The position numbers were made by a program, and so were the translations under genes. Shown one piece after another: positions 6,830-7,246 of a stretch of 7,246 nucleotides of DNA. Origin of the DNA: Rikenellaceae bacterium (GTDB lineage Bacteria; Bacteroidota; Bacteroidia; Bacteroidales; UBA932); contig DOVA01000001.1 of NCBI GenBank assembly GCA_003520315.1, positions 1-7,246 on the forward strand, given 5' to 3'. How positions within the stretch are numbered: the stretch's first letter is position 1; each line of letters begins with the position of its first letter. Under the pieces are notes generated by a model, which saw only the letters and a list, made by a program, of their open reading frames with translations, was not told the origin of the DNA and did not search any database.

Positions 6830-7246
6830 TTTGGGATAAATTTATTTATTTTGCTCTAACATCAATTGTATTTTGGTGTGTTGCGCCAGTATTTCTTTAT
6901 ATTGCAAAAAAGAGGATAGCGACTCACTTTCTTATTGGAGCAGGATTGGTTGTATTTTTTTCATTTATTGTTTTGTTGTGGTGTGAAAATGGATATCCAC
7001 CATTTAGAACGGTAGGTGAAACAAGACTCTGGTACTCTTTGTTCCTGATAATTGTTGGTTATATTATATGGCTTCGCTGGGGTTATAAATGGATCTTGAG
7101 TTATTCTGTTATAGTCGCTTCTGTATTTGTGATTATTAATTTGCTTAAACCGGAGATTCACTCTTCCGGTCTTATTCCGGCTTTGCAAAGTTTCTGGTTT
7201 GTGCCGCATGTAATTGTCTATATTCTTTCTTACGCACTTATGGGAG
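6826..7246 (+). CDS. ccsA: Cytochrome c biogenesis protein, CcsA/ResC-like (3' truncated by window)
   Basis: The first 140 codons of a polytopic membrane protein, cut by the window edge with no stop. The start is GTG, overlapping the resB TGA as GTGA. Membrane segments are predicted at about 6-26, 33-53, 69-85, 89-107 and from 126 on. Recognisable CcsA segments are GYPPFRTVGETRLWYSLFL (56-74) and LQSFWFVPHVIVYILSYALMG (120-140). H128 in the second segment sits where family members carry a periplasmic haem-ligand histidine just before the tryptophan-rich WWD domain; that domain and the second histidine would lie beyond the window. CcsA is the haem-handling and probable lyase partner of ResB in System II cytochrome c maturation at the inner membrane. 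The tight overlap with resB agrees with the two acting as one complex, as shown by naturally fused CcsBA proteins elsewhere. Confidence 0.92.
   Translation, partial: MIWDKFIYFALTSIVFWCVAPVFLYIAKKRIATHFLIGAGLVVFFSFIVLLWCENGYPPFRTVGETRLWYSLFLIIVGYIIWLRWGYKWILSYSVIVASVFVIINLLKPEIHSSGLIPALQSFWFVPHVIVYILSYALMG

Noticed and set aside
6961..7209. An 82-codon minus-strand open frame
   Set aside because: It is antisense to the conserved N-terminal part of ccsA and has no recognisable features.
1..7246. CRISPR array, insertion sequence, tRNA/rRNA, toxin-antitoxin, phage-defence or retron-like element
   Set aside because: No regularly spaced repeats, transposase motifs, paired terminal repeats or structured non-coding stretch were seen; no gap between genes exceeds about 50 bases.

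Overview
The window looks like chromosomal DNA from a member of the Bacteroidota, probably order Bacteroidales. The base composition is moderately AT-rich. ATG-started genes mostly lack a Shine-Dalgarno sequence. Three gene-start regions carry exact matches to the Bacteroidales -7 promoter element TAnnTTTG. The protein set also fits: a secreted C69 dipeptidase, a short split ResB/CcsA pair and a small lipoprotein with an NTF2-like look. No genus can be assigned from the sequence alone.

Layout. 1-98: the last 31 codons of an unrecognised gene. 101-2599: full-length mutS2 (MutS-type ATPase with a C-terminal Smr domain), starting 2 bases after the preceding stop. 2624-3025: a small lipoprotein. 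3034-3837: a PHP-fold phosphatase of the HisJ/HisK type, started by GTG behind a clear Shine-Dalgarno sequence. These are all on the + strand and closely spaced, and a possible internal promoter lies over the mutS2 stop codon. A 26-base convergent gap with a perfect 16-bp AT-rich palindrome at its edge separates them from a minus-strand gene (3864-4259) for a small exported protein with two LTxxQ motifs, as in the Spy/CpxP group. A 50-base divergent gap follows, holding two facing -7 promoter elements. The next + strand unit is a secreted C69 dipeptidase (4310-5998), a ResB-like protein (6014-6829) and the start of a CcsA/ResC-like protein (6826 to the window end).

How the genes may work together. 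ResB and CcsA form the System II machine that exports haem and attaches it to apocytochromes c at the outer face of the inner membrane. Their four-base overlap shows translational coupling. The dipeptidase lies 15 bases upstream and probably shares their transcript, although it has no known role in cytochrome maturation. The mutS2, lipoprotein and PHP cluster is a loose housekeeping neighbourhood with no obvious shared pathway. I see no mobile element, CRISPR array, RNA gene, toxin-antitoxin or defence locus, and no good case for a new system. The most useful points are the dipeptidase-ResB-CcsA linkage, the compact divergent promoter region and the start-codon/Shine-Dalgarno pattern.
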